A stretch of 29,739 bases of DNA from JBCDGZ01 sp038750655 (GCA_038750655.1 JBCDGZ010000101.1:1-29739); one strand, 5' to 3'; positions 7,547 to 16,281 are shown, numbered from the stretch's first letter. The notes: a model not told the origin generated them from the letters alone. Numbers and translations: made by a program.

Positions 7547-8494
7547 TTATTTCATTCCGATGGCACTATTTGTTGTGCTATCCTGTGCAGCCTCTTGAGT
7601 CGGGGACTGCTCATCCAGCATACCTTGAGGTTCCTTGGCATTAGGTGGATTAGTACCTACCAGAGTCGTGATATAGCTGGCTACTTGATGGATGTCAGAA
7701 GGCCGTAGCTGGGCTTTCCAGGCGATCATTCCTTTTTCTGGAACTCCGTATTTGATGGTCTTAAAAATCGATTTGATGTCACCGCCGTGCAGCCAGTAGG
7801 CATCGGTGAGGTTAGGGCCAATGCCTCCTTCGCCCAGTTGACCGTGGCAGGCCGAGCAGTTGCTTTGGTAGATGTTTACCCCATTGGCCAGGGCCGCCTC
7901 ATCAGTTAAAATGGCCACATTGCTCTCATTGACCAAATTGGCTTGCTTCTCTAAAAAGCGGGCTTTGATCTCTTCTGCATAGGCCATCTCCTTGGCGTAC
8001 CATTCTTGAGAGCTGTCTCCCATATCCAGATAGTGATAGTAGGCGAAATAGACGGTTCCGATGGCAATCGTAATGTAGAACATGGCGACCCACCAGGGGG
8101 GGAGGCGGTTGTCTAATTCCTGGATACCATCGTAGTTGTGGTCAAGCATAATATCGGCTTCCTTTTCAACCGGAACCACCTGCGTAGCTTTCTTATAAAG
8201 CCAAGACCACCAGGATTCCTGCGGAGCAGTTTCCACTACCTCGGGCACTTCAATGCCTTGTTCTTTCAATAGCCGCATCTTGTGAATATTGAGGATCATA
8301 AACAAGAGGCGGAACAGATAAGCCATGACAAAGAGGGCAACGGTAAAACCAGTAGCCAAAACCAGTTTGCCCAGCATATCGGTCATATAATCAGGGTCGA
8401 TGGCATTTTCGCCGACTTTTTTGGCCCAGACTGCTGTTCCAAAACTCAGCAGAACAAGGCCGATTGTAATGCGTTTAAAATTCAGATTATTCAT
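7547..8494 (-). CDS. ccoP: CcoP, mono-haem cytochrome c subunit of cbb3 oxidase
   Basis: The protein from ATG 8494 has 315 residues. It has hydrophobic segments near 8-22, 44-70 and 135-153, and the FixP N-terminal motif DNRLPPWW (128-135). One cytochrome c domain follows, with CSACH at 213-217 and the Met ligand in EKGMIAW (M255). Proteobacterial CcoP carries two haems c; only one is present here, as is common in Bacteroidota. It passes electrons toward the CcoNO core. The start overlaps the end of ccoQ by eight bases (ATGAATAA). A second in-frame ATG at 8512 would add six residues and cannot be excluded; the longer frame upstream runs through ccoQ and is unlikely. Confidence 0.93.
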   Translation of the reverse strand: MNNLNFKRITIGLVLLSFGTAVWAKKVGENAIDPDYMTDMLGKLVLATGFTVALFVMAYLFRLLFMILNIHKMRLLKEQGIEVPEVVETAPQESWWSWLYKKATQVVPVEKEADIMLDHNYDGIQELDNRLPPWWVAMFYITIAIGTVYFAYYHYLDMGDSSQEWYAKEMAYAEEIKARFLEKQANLVNESNVAILTDEAALANGVNIYQSNCSACHGQLGEGGIGPNLTDAYWLHGGDIKSIFKTIKYGVPEKGMIAWKAQLRPSDIHQVASYITTLVGTNPPNAKEPQGMLDEQSPTQEAAQDSTTNSAIGMK

Positions 8495-8684
8495 GTTGAC
8501 TTTCGTTTTCATTGACAGAAGAAAAAGAGTCGTCGAGCGGCAAATGTGACATCTTATGGATGTAGGATTTGCTTCGGAAGAATACGACAAAGAGGCTGAT
8601 CACAAAGAGGATGAAGAAGGTGAGCAGCGCAAACAATGCCATCCAGTTGATGTCTCCGGCGCCTTGCAAAATATATTTATACAT
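8487..8684 (-). CDS. ccoQ: CcoQ-like small membrane subunit
   Basis: A 65-aa protein with one strong membrane helix (MALFALLTFFILFVISLFVVFF) and a charged tail, placed between ccoNO and ccoP as CcoQ is elsewhere. CcoQ proteins are poorly conserved in sequence, so the call rests on size, topology and position. It begins 24 bases after the ccoNO stop and its last codons overlap the ccoP start. Confidence 0.82.
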   Translation of the reverse strand: MYKYILQGAGDINWMALFALLTFFILFVISLFVVFFRSKSYIHKMSHLPLDDSFSSVNENESQHE

Positions 8685-8708
8685 AACTGATAATTTTTGA
8701 TAGATGGA

Positions 8709-10856
8709 TTAATTCGTGCTGCCTTCGGCCTCGGCTCTTGGCTTTGGCTTAATGTCTGTACCTAATCGCTGTAAGTAGGCTATGAGGGCAACAATCTCTT
8801 TTCTTTCCAACTGCTCCTGCTCAATACCATCTCCATTCAAGCTAGCGGCGATCTGGCTGGCCTGCTCCCGCATCTCTTTATAGAGCCTGGTATTGTAGTT
8901 GTCCGGATAAGGGGTGTTAAGCATCTTCAGCACCTTGATCTTAGCAGCCGTGTAGGTGGTATCCAGATCATTTTCAATCAACCAGGGATAGGGAGGCATA
9001 ATTGATCCTGGCGACATACTCTCGGGATCGAGCATATGGTTGTAGTGCCAGCTATCGGGATATTTGCCACCCAAACGATGCAGGTCGGGCCCGGTCCGCT
9101 TAGATCCCCAGAGGAAAGGCCGATCGTAGATAAACTCCCCAGATTTAGAGTATTCGCCGTAGCGCTCGGTCTCGGAGCGGAAAGGACGAATCATCTGAGA
9201 GTGGCAACTGATGCAGCCTTCGCGGATGTAGAGGTCTCGTCCTTCGAGTTCAAGTGGCGTATAAGGCTTGACGGAGGTGATCTTTGGTACATTCTCATCA
9301 ACCATCATCATCGGGAAGATTTCAACCATTCCACCAATCAGGATAGCGATCGTAGCGCCAACCAACAATTGGATAGGACGACGTTCGATCCAACGGTGCC
9401 AGTGCTCGCCCTTGTGCTTCGCGTAGACGGGACGTGGTGGTGCTTCCGCCATTTCGTTGGCCACTAAATTTCCTTGTCTTACAGTTTTAAAGAGGTTGTA
9501 ACACATCAAAATAGCACCAGCCAGGTAGATAGAACCTCCTAAGGCTCTCATTGCATACATCGGAATGATCTGCGTTACGGTCTCCAGGAAGTTGCCATAT
9601 TTGAGGAAACCATCTGCGGTAAATTCTTTCCACATCAAACTCTGCGTCCAGCCTCCCCAATACAGGGGAACGACATAGAACAGGGTCCCCAATGTTGCGA
9701 TCCAGAAGTGTACATTGGCTAGCTTAACGGAGTAAAGTTTGGTATTGAAGATGCGCGGTAACAGCCAGTAGAGTACTCCAAAGGTCATCATACCGTTCCA
9801 ACCCAGGGTTCCTACGTGAACGTGTCCGATGGTCCAGTCGGTGTAGTGACTGATAGCGTTGACCGACTTGATAGACATCATTGGTCCTTCGAAGGTAGCC
9901 ATACCGTAAGCAGTAACTGCAACCACCAGGAACTTCAGAATGGGGTCATTACGCACCCGGTCCCAAGCACCCCGTAGGGTCAACAGACCATTGAGCATAC
10001 CTCCCCAGGAAGGAGCGATGAGCATCAGCGAAAAGGCCATCCCTAGAGACTGCGCCCAGTCGGGCAGAGAGGTGTACAACAAGTGGTGTGGCCCCGCCCA
10101 GATATAGATAAAAATCAATGCCCAAAAGTGGATAATCGATAGTCGATAAGAGTAAACTGGACGATTGGCCGCCTTAGGAAGATAGTAGTACATCAGCCCC
10201 AGGTAAGGCGTGGTTAGGAAGAAAGCAACCGCATTGTGACCGTACCACCACTGCACCAATGCATCCTGAACACCAGCAAAAACAGGAATACTCTTCCACA
10301 TGTGGACTGGAATTTCGAGGTTTTTGACGACGTGCAGTACCGTTACGGTGACCCAAGTGGCGATGTAAAACCAAATGGCTACGTAGAGGTGAGTTTCTCT
10401 TCTTTTGAGGATGGTGCCAAACATATTAATACCAAAGGCGACCCAGACTAGTGCAATGGCGATGTCAATCGGCCATTCCAATTCTGCATATTCGTGCGAA
10501 CTGGTGATTCCTAGTGGCAGTGTAATGGCTGCCGCGACAATGATGGCCTGCCAGCCCCAGAAGTGGAACTTGCTTAGCGCATCGCTGTACATCCGGGTCT
10601 TTAGCAATCTTTGTAAGGAGTGATAAACGCCCATGTAAATACCATTGCCCACAAAAGCAAAAATTGCTGCATTGGTGTGCAGTGGACGTAGGCGTCCGAA
10701 GGTGGTAGGGGCAAAGTCGAGGTTGAGTGCGGGAAAAACCAATTGAAGGGCAGCCCACAGACCCGCGAGCATCCCAACTACACCCCATATTGCCGTAGCA
10801 TAGGCAAAGTTTCTTACTATGGCATTATCGTAATAAAATTGTTCTACTTTTGACAT
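8709..10856 (-). CDS. ccoNO: CcoN-CcoO fusion, catalytic and cytochrome c subunits of cbb3 oxidase
   Basis: This 715-aa protein joins the haem-copper subunit CcoN (about residues 1-475) to the mono-haem cytochrome c subunit CcoO (about 490-715). The CcoN part shows the ligand His regions RPLHTNAAIFAF, YGHNAVAFFLT, AGPHHLLYTSLP and IGHVHVGTLGWNG. The CcoO part shows CISCHSQMIRP with the haem-binding CISCH at 548-552 and a possible Met ligand in GSIMPPYPW. The fusion replaces two separate genes of Proteobacteria and is common in Bacteroidota. The complex reduces oxygen at low concentration and pumps protons across the inner membrane. The start lies three bases after the ccoS stop. Confidence 0.96.
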   Translation of the reverse strand: MSKVEQFYYDNAIVRNFAYATAIWGVVGMLAGLWAALQLVFPALNLDFAPTTFGRLRPLHTNAAIFAFVGNGIYMGVYHSLQRLLKTRMYSDALSKFHFWGWQAIIVAAAITLPLGITSSHEYAELEWPIDIAIALVWVAFGINMFGTILKRRETHLYVAIWFYIATWVTVTVLHVVKNLEIPVHMWKSIPVFAGVQDALVQWWYGHNAVAFFLTTPYLGLMYYYLPKAANRPVYSYRLSIIHFWALIFIYIWAGPHHLLYTSLPDWAQSLGMAFSLMLIAPSWGGMLNGLLTLRGAWDRVRNDPILKFLVVAVTAYGMATFEGPMMSIKSVNAISHYTDWTIGHVHVGTLGWNGMMTFGVLYWLLPRIFNTKLYSVKLANVHFWIATLGTLFYVVPLYWGGWTQSLMWKEFTADGFLKYGNFLETVTQIIPMYAMRALGGSIYLAGAILMCYNLFKTVRQGNLVANEMAEAPPRPVYAKHKGEHWHRWIERRPIQLLVGATIAILIGGMVEIFPMMMVDENVPKITSVKPYTPLELEGRDLYIREGCISCHSQMIRPFRSETERYGEYSKSGEFIYDRPFLWGSKRTGPDLHRLGGKYPDSWHYNHMLDPESMSPGSIMPPYPWLIENDLDTTYTAAKIKVLKMLNTPYPDNYNTRLYKEMREQASQIAASLNGDGIEQEQLERKEIVALIAYLQRLGTDIKPKPRAEAEGSTN

Positions 10857-10859
10857 TGT

Positions 10860-11012
10860 TTATGATTTTTCATTTTTATCATCAAAAAGAATTCGTACGG
10901 AGGGCGTATACTCATCTTCGTACTGACCGGAGCGGACTGCCCAGAAAAAGGCGACTAGAAAACCCAGGGCCACTAGCATACTGATAGCGATTAATAGCAA
11001 TATGATTTTCAT
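10860..11012 (-). CDS. ccoS: CcoS, cbb3 oxidase maturation protein
   Basis: A small gene of 50 codons that is easy to miss. The protein starts MKIILLLIAISMLVALGFLV, a single N-terminal helix, followed by AFFWAVRSGQYED, the hallmark of CcoS/FixS. The tail is short and charged. In other bacteria CcoS is needed for haem and copper insertion into CcoN. It sits between ccoI and ccoNO, ending three bases before ccoNO starts. The ATG at 11012 gives the family-typical start. Confidence 0.93.
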   Translation of the reverse strand: MKIILLLIAISMLVALGFLVAFFWAVRSGQYEDEYTPSVRILFDDKNEKS

Positions 11013-11021
11013 ACTTAGGTG

Positions 11022-11115
11022 TTAATTCAAGTTGTGACTCACTATTAAGAGATTCAATGCCTCAGATATTTGAGGTACAAAATCTTCCTTATTGAATCTC
11101 GTTCATCACAACTTG
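11022..11115. repeat. Dispersed palindromic repeat, copy 2, overlapping the ccoI 3' end
   Basis: This is the second copy of the element at 3367-3474. It is a nested perfect palindrome: CAAGTTGTGA (11028-11037) pairs with TCACAACTTG (11106-11115), GAGATTCAAT (11049-11058) with ATTGAATCTC (11091-11100), and CCTCA with TGAGG in the centre (11060-11075). It fills the gap between ccoI and ccoS, and its right arm encodes the last eight or so residues of CcoI plus the stop. In RNA it would form a long branched hairpin inside the cbb3 transcript. Confidence 0.85.
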
Positions 11116-13491
11116 GTTAGTATTTAGTTTCAGCCTGCGGGCCAGCCACCAGCTTCCGCTGATGCCCAGCAATACAATGCTGAGTGAACTCAATGGCATT
11201 AGTATGGCGGCAATCACCGGAGAGAGTAGTCCCTGCACGGCATAGCTCAGACCAATTATATTATAGCAGAGGGCAAAGGCATAAGAGATATAAATGACCC
11301 AGCGACTCTGACGGATGTAATTGATGAGGTTTGGAAATTGCTGAAAGGATGCGGTAGATAAGACACCGTCGCAGGCGGGCGAAAAGTTGTTCTGCTCTTC
11401 GGTTACTACCAGCCCCACATTAGCTTGCTGTAAAGCTCCGGCATCGTTGAGGCCATCACCGACCATCATGACGACCGCGCCCTCCTGCTGCAATTTTTCG
11501 ATGTATTGTAATTTCTCTTTGGGAGAGTGATTGAAATGGAGTTGTTCAACGCCACCGAATAAGGCACTGAAGAACGCTGGTCGCCGGTTGTGATCACCGG
11601 AGAGCAACGAAATATCGAACTGCTGGCGCAGCCAGTGTAGGGTGTTTTTCATTCCCTTGCGCAGCTGAGGCTTAGAGCCGAAATAGCCCTTTTCCAGTCC
11701 ATCAACTAAAATCTCCGTGCCTGCGGCCCCTTTACCAATATAAATCCGCTGCCCGCCAATCGTTCCGCCGATCCCCTCACCAGGGATTTCTTCAAAATCC
11801 GTTACTTCTAACTTCACCGCCCCCTTCAGGTATTCGCAAATCTGCTGACTGCGTGGATGGGTAGACTGACAGGCCAGGCTGTAAACCGCATCTTTTTCCT
11901 CTGTACTCAGCTGCCCCTCGAAAACCAGTTGCTCCTGACGTTCAGTCAAAGTACCGGTCTTGTCGAAAACAATATGCGTTACCCGCTGCACCTGCTCAAT
12001 AACCTCCGTATTCTTCAGGTAACTTTGACTGCGGCCCAAGACACGCAAAACATTGCCGTAGGTAAAAGGAATAGAAAGGGCTACTGCACAGGGGCAAGCG
12101 ATGATGAGCACCGCAGAAAAGGCATTGATGGCCTTCGCAGTATCTATAGGAAGCCAATAGAGCAGCGTAGCTGCGGAAATCAGCAAAATAGCGATGGTGA
12201 AGTATTTTCCTACGGCGTTGGCCAACTGACTGGCCGCCAGCTTACTGGTCTTCTGCTCAAAACTGTGCTCATTCCACAGCTGCACCAAATAGGACTGAAT
12301 GACTTTCTTGGTCAGTTGAATCTGAATAGCCGCACCGGTCTGCCGACCGCCAGCGTAGAGCAAAGCTCCTTTTTCCACCTTGACTGGAGCAGACTCGCCC
12401 GTCACGAAGCTATAATCGATATAAGCTTTTTCACTCTGTAGAATGCCATCCGCGGGGATCAATTCCTGATTGCGAACGATAATCTGATCGCCAGCTTGGA
12501 GCTTGTTAAGCGAGGTCGCTTGCTCCTCATTATCTTCTAGCCGATTAGCTGCAATGGGGAAGTAGGATTGATAATCCCGTTCGAAAGAGATGCTATGGTA
12601 GGTCTTTTGCTGAAACCATTTGCCGACCAAAAGGAAAAAAATCAACCCGCCCAAAGAATCCATATATCCTGCTCCCGTTTGACTCAAAATCTCGAAGGCG
12701 CTGCGGCCAAAGAGGCTAAGAATACCAATGGAGATGGGGAGGTCAATATTTAAGTTGCCCTGCCGCAGACCTAGGTAAGCAGACCGTAGGTAGTCCCAGC
12801 CGCTGTAAAAAACCAGTGGTAGTCCAAATAGCAGATTGAGGTACCCGAAAAGATGAAAGTAGAAAGCATCCTCTCCTCTGTGCAGCCCCAGGTACTCAGG
12901 AAAGCTCATAAACATGATATTTCCGAAGACAAACCCGGTTACGCCTAGTTTATAGTATAGGGATTTAGAGAGGGTAGGAGGGGTTTCTGAATTGAGATCA
13001 GCCAGATTGATGGCAGGAGGATAGCCAATCTTGTGAAGCAGTCCTGCAATTTTACTGAGGCTAGTATCTGATTCTGAGTAGCTTAGGTGTACTTCCTTTT
13101 TTAGGAAGTTGACCCTAGATTGCTGAATACCTCGGTCCAATTGGTAGAGGTGTTCAAGTAGCCAAATGCAAGAAGCGCAGTGGATTTGAGGCAACAGAAA
13201 GCGTACTCTTCCGACCTTCCCGTCCGTATAATCTACAAATTGGCGCTTTACCTCTGGATCATCGAGGTAGGCGTATTGTTCTGCTTTTAGTGCCTTGAGC
13301 GATAGCCCCGGCGTTTGCTCGATGTTGTAGTAGTTGCGAAGGCCATTCTCTTGCAGCAATTCGTAGACCAGCTTGCAACCTTGGCAACAAAATGACTGCT
13401 CAGTCCCGATGAGTGTAGGCTCCTCACAGGCCTCTCCGCAATGTGAACATTGGACGACGGGCTCGTTGGGTATCTTGTAAGGAACAGTCAT
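11089..13491 (-). CDS. ccoI: CcoI/FixI, Cu-transporting P1B-type ATPase
   Basis: From ATG 13491 the protein has 800 residues. The N-terminus has the CcoI-specific zinc-finger-like CSHCGEAC and CCQGCK. A heavy-metal domain with CASCIW follows, then membrane helices. The P-type ATPase motifs TGES, the CPC metal site in IIACPCAVAL, DKTGTLT, STHP and GDGLND are all present. CcoI exports copper into the periplasm for the cbb3 active site. It is the first gene of the operon here, upstream of ccoS. A longer frame from a TTG at 13575 would add 28 residues without family support and would cover the Fnr-like box, so 13491 is chosen. The final residues, about NQVVMNEIQ, are encoded by the palindromic repeat. 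Confidence 0.94.
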   Translation of the reverse strand: MTVPYKIPNEPVVQCSHCGEACEEPTLIGTEQSFCCQGCKLVYELLQENGLRNYYNIEQTPGLSLKALKAEQYAYLDDPEVKRQFVDYTDGKVGRVRFLLPQIHCASCIWLLEHLYQLDRGIQQSRVNFLKKEVHLSYSESDTSLSKIAGLLHKIGYPPAINLADLNSETPPTLSKSLYYKLGVTGFVFGNIMFMSFPEYLGLHRGEDAFYFHLFGYLNLLFGLPLVFYSGWDYLRSAYLGLRQGNLNIDLPISIGILSLFGRSAFEILSQTGAGYMDSLGGLIFFLLVGKWFQQKTYHSISFERDYQSYFPIAANRLEDNEEQATSLNKLQAGDQIIVRNQELIPADGILQSEKAYIDYSFVTGESAPVKVEKGALLYAGGRQTGAAIQIQLTKKVIQSYLVQLWNEHSFEQKTSKLAASQLANAVGKYFTIAILLISAATLLYWLPIDTAKAINAFSAVLIIACPCAVALSIPFTYGNVLRVLGRSQSYLKNTEVIEQVQRVTHIVFDKTGTLTERQEQLVFEGQLSTEEKDAVYSLACQSTHPRSQQICEYLKGAVKLEVTDFEEIPGEGIGGTIGGQRIYIGKGAAGTEILVDGLEKGYFGSKPQLRKGMKNTLHWLRQQFDISLLSGDHNRRPAFFSALFGGVEQLHFNHSPKEKLQYIEKLQQEGAVVMMVGDGLNDAGALQQANVGLVVTEEQNNFSPACDGVLSTASFQQFPNLINYIRQSRWVIYISYAFALCYNIIGLSYAVQGLLSPVIAAILMPLSSLSIVLLGISGSWWLARRLKLNTNQVVMNEIQ

Positions 13492-13505
13492 TATCAGATG
13501 AATTT

Positions 13506-13523
13506 TGGGGCAAGTTAGCCCCA
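13506..13523 (-). other. Hairpin in the ccoI leader
   Basis: TGGGGC and GCCCCA form a six-pair stem with a six-base loop, 15 bases upstream of the ccoI ATG. On the transcript it is followed by AAAATT, not a U-run, so it is not an obvious terminator. It may affect ribosome access or RNA stability. Confidence 0.4.
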
Positions 13524-13539
13524 GCTCATCTGTTAGCGG

Positions 13540-13575
13540 ATGATGAAAGTCAATTTGGGCATTGACTTTTATCAA
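13540..13575 (-). promoter_or_regulatory. Tandem Fnr/Crp-like boxes upstream of the cbb3 operon
   Basis: On the minus strand TTGATAAAAGTCAA (13575-13562) differs from the Fnr consensus TTGATnnnnATCAA at one position. A weaker second copy, TTGACTTTCATCAT (13553-13540), follows. The centres are 22 bases apart, about two helical turns, and the strong box is centred about 78 bases upstream of the ccoI ATG. An Fnr/Crp-family activator responding to low oxygen is the natural candidate. I found no clear TAnnTTTG box between here and the start codon. Confidence 0.6.
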
Positions 13576-13593
13576 GAGTAGCCAAAACGAGGT

Positions 13594-14925
13594 TTATTTT
13601 TCTTTATAGCGGCTAAAGGCGAGAACAGCGGCAAAGCATAGCAGGCAGCCCAGAGCACCAGAGAGGCGAATGCCCAGGTCATCATCGGGGTCTTTGCCGA
13701 AAAGGGTGAGGATGGCAAAAATCATGATTCCGAAGGTCTGCCCGAATTTATTGGCCAGATTTCGGACGGCGAAGTAGAGGGCTTCTTTTTGCTGGCCGGT
13801 CTGTTGGCTATCGGCCTGGGCCAGCTCGGCGATAATGGCGTAGGGGAGGATGCCTAGGAAGGCCAGAGGGAGGGAGGCCAGTATGGCAAATCCGAAAATC
13901 TGCGCCTCTGGAGGAATGGGCATTTTACCCATGAAATAGATGCCCCCCAGCAGGGTGCCCAGCCAAGCAAAGGAGAACAAGATGATGCGCTTGGCGCCAA
14001 AGCGCTGGGTCAGCTTGCCCACAAAGGGATAGAAAAAGAGCGAGACCAGTACCATTGTTCCCATTACAAAACCACCCAGTGACTCTTCGAGCTTCAGCAG
14101 GACGCTTAGGTAATAAAGCAGGCCGCTGACCACTAGGGTGATGGAAACAAAATAGAAGGTTTCGGCCAAGACGAAAAGCAAGAAATTTCTATTGCTCAGG
14201 GTCTGCCGGATGGCCGTGCGGAGTGGGATAGTGATGGGTTGACTGTGGCAATGCTCTTTTTCATCGATGCTGATAATGGGCAGAATCATCACCAGTGCAG
14301 CGAATAGCGCCAGGCTGCCGATGGCCCACTGGATGGCTTCGTTGCGAGAGCTAAGCGCAAAGAGCGATTGGTAGGTATCGGCCAGCAGAGGCGTCTGAGA
14401 GGAGACGATGATGCCGATGACATAGCCAAAGGAGAGCCAGGAGGATAACCTGATTTTCTCCTCGGGGCTGGTCGCCAGTTCGGGGAGCAGGGCATTGAAA
14501 GGAATAATGTAGAGGGTCAGAAAGAAATAAAAGCCCAGTTGCATAGCGGCCAGCCACCACAGATTAACACTGCTTTGGCCATAGTGGTAGGGGATGAAAA
14601 TGAGGAGGCAGAAGAGGGCAGCGGGCAGTAAGGCCCAGGCCATAAAGGGCGTGCGGCGGCCCCGAGAGTGCTGCGATCGATCGCTCCAATAAGCCACTAG
14701 CGGGTCGCTGATGGCATCAAAGAGGCGGCCACTGGCCACCACCAGCGAAAGCAGGCTAAATACGCCCCAAATGACAAGCTGCGGAATGAGCGGTACCAGT
14801 CCACTATTGCTGGGAGGGACATATACATAGATGAGCATAACTGAGATGATATTCATCAATGTAGAAAATCCCAGCATACCGCAGGCGTAACCGATTTGCC
14901 GAGCTGTGCTAAGAGGCGCGTTCAT
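13594..14925 (-). CDS. MFS transporter, GPH-like (MFS_2)
   Basis: A 443-aa protein with about twelve membrane helices. The segment GRLFDAISDPLVAYWSDRSQ followed by GRRTPFM after the second helix is typical of the glycoside-pentoside-hexuronide cation symporter (MelB/MFS_2) group. It starts 25 bases after the cobC stop on the same strand and ends just upstream of the Fnr-like boxes, so it is the probable last gene of the B12 operon. Substrate cannot be told from sequence; a sugar, a nucleoside-like molecule or a B12 precursor such as a ribazole are all possible, the last from context only. Confidence 0.85.
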   Translation of the reverse strand: MNAPLSTARQIGYACGMLGFSTLMNIISVMLIYVYVPPSNSGLVPLIPQLVIWGVFSLLSLVVASGRLFDAISDPLVAYWSDRSQHSRGRRTPFMAWALLPAALFCLLIFIPYHYGQSSVNLWWLAAMQLGFYFFLTLYIIPFNALLPELATSPEEKIRLSSWLSFGYVIGIIVSSQTPLLADTYQSLFALSSRNEAIQWAIGSLALFAALVMILPIISIDEKEHCHSQPITIPLRTAIRQTLSNRNFLLFVLAETFYFVSITLVVSGLLYYLSVLLKLEESLGGFVMGTMVLVSLFFYPFVGKLTQRFGAKRIILFSFAWLGTLLGGIYFMGKMPIPPEAQIFGFAILASLPLAFLGILPYAIIAELAQADSQQTGQQKEALYFAVRNLANKFGQTFGIMIFAILTLFGKDPDDDLGIRLSGALGCLLCFAAVLAFSRYKEK

Positions 14926-14950
14926 GGCTGCAAAGTAGGAAAATTACTGC

Positions 14951-15517
14951 TCATTTTTTTTGTAAAATACGACAGAGGCTGCTCTCTTTATCTAATTGTA
15001 TTCTCAGCGTTTCTCCAAATCCTACAGGGAGCTTAAACAGCTTTGATAATGGAATGGAAAGTAGTTGTGCCCAGATGCAGCGAATGACGCCGGCGTGGGT
15101 AATCAAGAGGACTTTGTCGTGCTCTTCTTCTAGAAGTTGAGTTAGAAAGTGCTGGCAACGGTCATTAAGCTGTTGGAAGGATTCTCCGTTGGGTGGGGAG
15201 CGATGAACGAAATTTTCCATCCAGGGATTCAGCTTTTCCGCCGGAATCTCTTTCCACAACATCCCTTCCCAATCCCCAAAGTTAAGCTCTTGTATTTGTG
15301 GGCTAATCTTTGGTGCTTCGATATTCAGAGCGGCGGCCAACTTTCGACAGCGAGAAAGCGGGCTGCAATAAACGGCATCAAAAGTATCGAAGGGTAGGCT
15401 ATCCTTGTAGACTTGTAAATCTTCTAAAAAGGTGTCTGCGACCTCCACGTCTAGCTGCCCGTAGCAAGTCGAACGGCCAACGGCCACCGGGGTGTGGCGA
15501 ATTATATAAACTTCCAT
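14951..15517 (-). CDS. cobC: Alpha-ribazole phosphatase, histidine phosphatase family
   Basis: From ATG 15517 the protein has 188 residues. It shows the histidine phosphatase motif YIIRHTPVAVG with the catalytic RH at the N-terminus, Arg in YCSPLSRCRK, the Glu region in ELNFGDWEG and the second His in LLITHAGVIR. CobC removes the 5'-phosphate of alpha-ribazole phosphate or of cobalamin phosphate late in lower-ligand assembly. The start overlaps the end of cobS by 16 bases. A longer frame to 15553 would lie deeper in cobS and lacks family support. The cobS-cobC neighbourhood separates it from other phosphoglycerate-mutase-like enzymes. Confidence 0.9.
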   Translation of the reverse strand: MEVYIIRHTPVAVGRSTCYGQLDVEVADTFLEDLQVYKDSLPFDTFDAVYCSPLSRCRKLAAALNIEAPKISPQIQELNFGDWEGMLWKEIPAEKLNPWMENFVHRSPPNGESFQQLNDRCQHFLTQLLEEEHDKVLLITHAGVIRCIWAQLLSIPLSKLFKLPVGFGETLRIQLDKESSLCRILQKK

Positions 15518-16281
15518 ATGCCTAGAATTGAGAGATAAAAAATCAGTTCGCAAAATTGCTGGGTAGCGCCGAGACAGTCGCCCGTATAACCACCAATATT
15601 TTTTTGAAAAATGCGTCCCAAGTATACCTTACCTAAATAAGTAATGGGGACCGCTAATAGGAAAATCATATAAGGCAGAAACAGCAGCGGAATTAGGGCA
15701 AACAGCGCACTGTAAGCCATTTCACCGTTGCTGAACCGCTCACTGGCAATAGGCTTGACCTTGCTTTTAGTGGGGTCCTGGACGTAGTCGTGCGTCTGTA
15801 CAAAAGTAGAAGCGACGAAGCGGCTCAGCGTATGTCCGCAGACTAGAAAGATTAAAATATCAAGGCCGCTAATCTGGGCCAGATGAAACAGCGTAAAGAC
15901 TTTTAAGGCGATCAGCAATCCGATGCCAATAGCACCGTAGGCGCCCACCCGGCTGTCCTTCATGATGGTCATAATCTGCTCCTTAGTCCAGCCCCCGCCG
16001 AAACCATCGCAGACATCGGCAAAACCATCTTCGTGAAAAGCCCCAGTAATCCAAACCGTACTGATCAGTGAGAGCAAGATGGCCACATCTAGCGGCAAGA
16101 TCAGCTGAGCGATATAATAAACAAGGGCGGCCAGGCCACCAACGATCCAGCCAATCAACGGAAAGTACTTCCGGGATTTGTTCAGGTACTTTGGGCTGTG
16201 GTCCACCCAAGCGGGGCAGGGGATACGCGTAAAGAACATTAGCGCAGTGAAGAAATAGCGAATTTCTTTCTGGATCATCAT
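15502..16281 (-). CDS. cobS: Adenosylcobinamide-GDP ribazoletransferase (cobalamin synthase)
   Basis: A 259-aa integral membrane protein with the CobS signatures FFTRIPCPAW near the N-terminus, the metal-binding GAFHEDGFADVCDGFGGGW around residues 80-98, and MKDSRVGAYGAIGIGL after it. It joins adenosylcobinamide-GDP to alpha-ribazole (phosphate) at the inner membrane. Its ATG shares one base with the cobT stop (TGATG), which indicates translational coupling. An ATG one codon later is equally possible. Confidence 0.96.
   Translation of the reverse strand: MMIQKEIRYFFTALMFFTRIPCPAWVDHSPKYLNKSRKYFPLIGWIVGGLAALVYYIAQLILPLDVAILLSLISTVWITGAFHEDGFADVCDGFGGGWTKEQIMTIMKDSRVGAYGAIGIGLLIALKVFTLFHLAQISGLDILIFLVCGHTLSRFVASTFVQTHDYVQDPTKSKVKPIASERFSNGEMAYSALFALIPLLFLPYMIFLLAVPITYLGKVYLGRIFQKNIGGYTGDCLGATQQFCELIFYLSILGIWKFI

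Noticed and set aside
13506..13523. Leader hairpin as an intrinsic terminator of the ccoI transcript
   Set aside because: The stem is only six pairs and is followed by A-rich sequence on the transcript, not a U-run.
13492..13575. 28-residue N-terminal extension of CcoI from a TTG start
   Set aside because: It covers the Fnr-like boxes and the leader hairpin, and the family-typical Cys-rich N-terminus begins right after ATG 13491.
14289..14560. Short minus-strand frames within the MFS gene
   Set aside because: They are out-of-frame shadows of a clearly coding membrane protein and show no family pattern.
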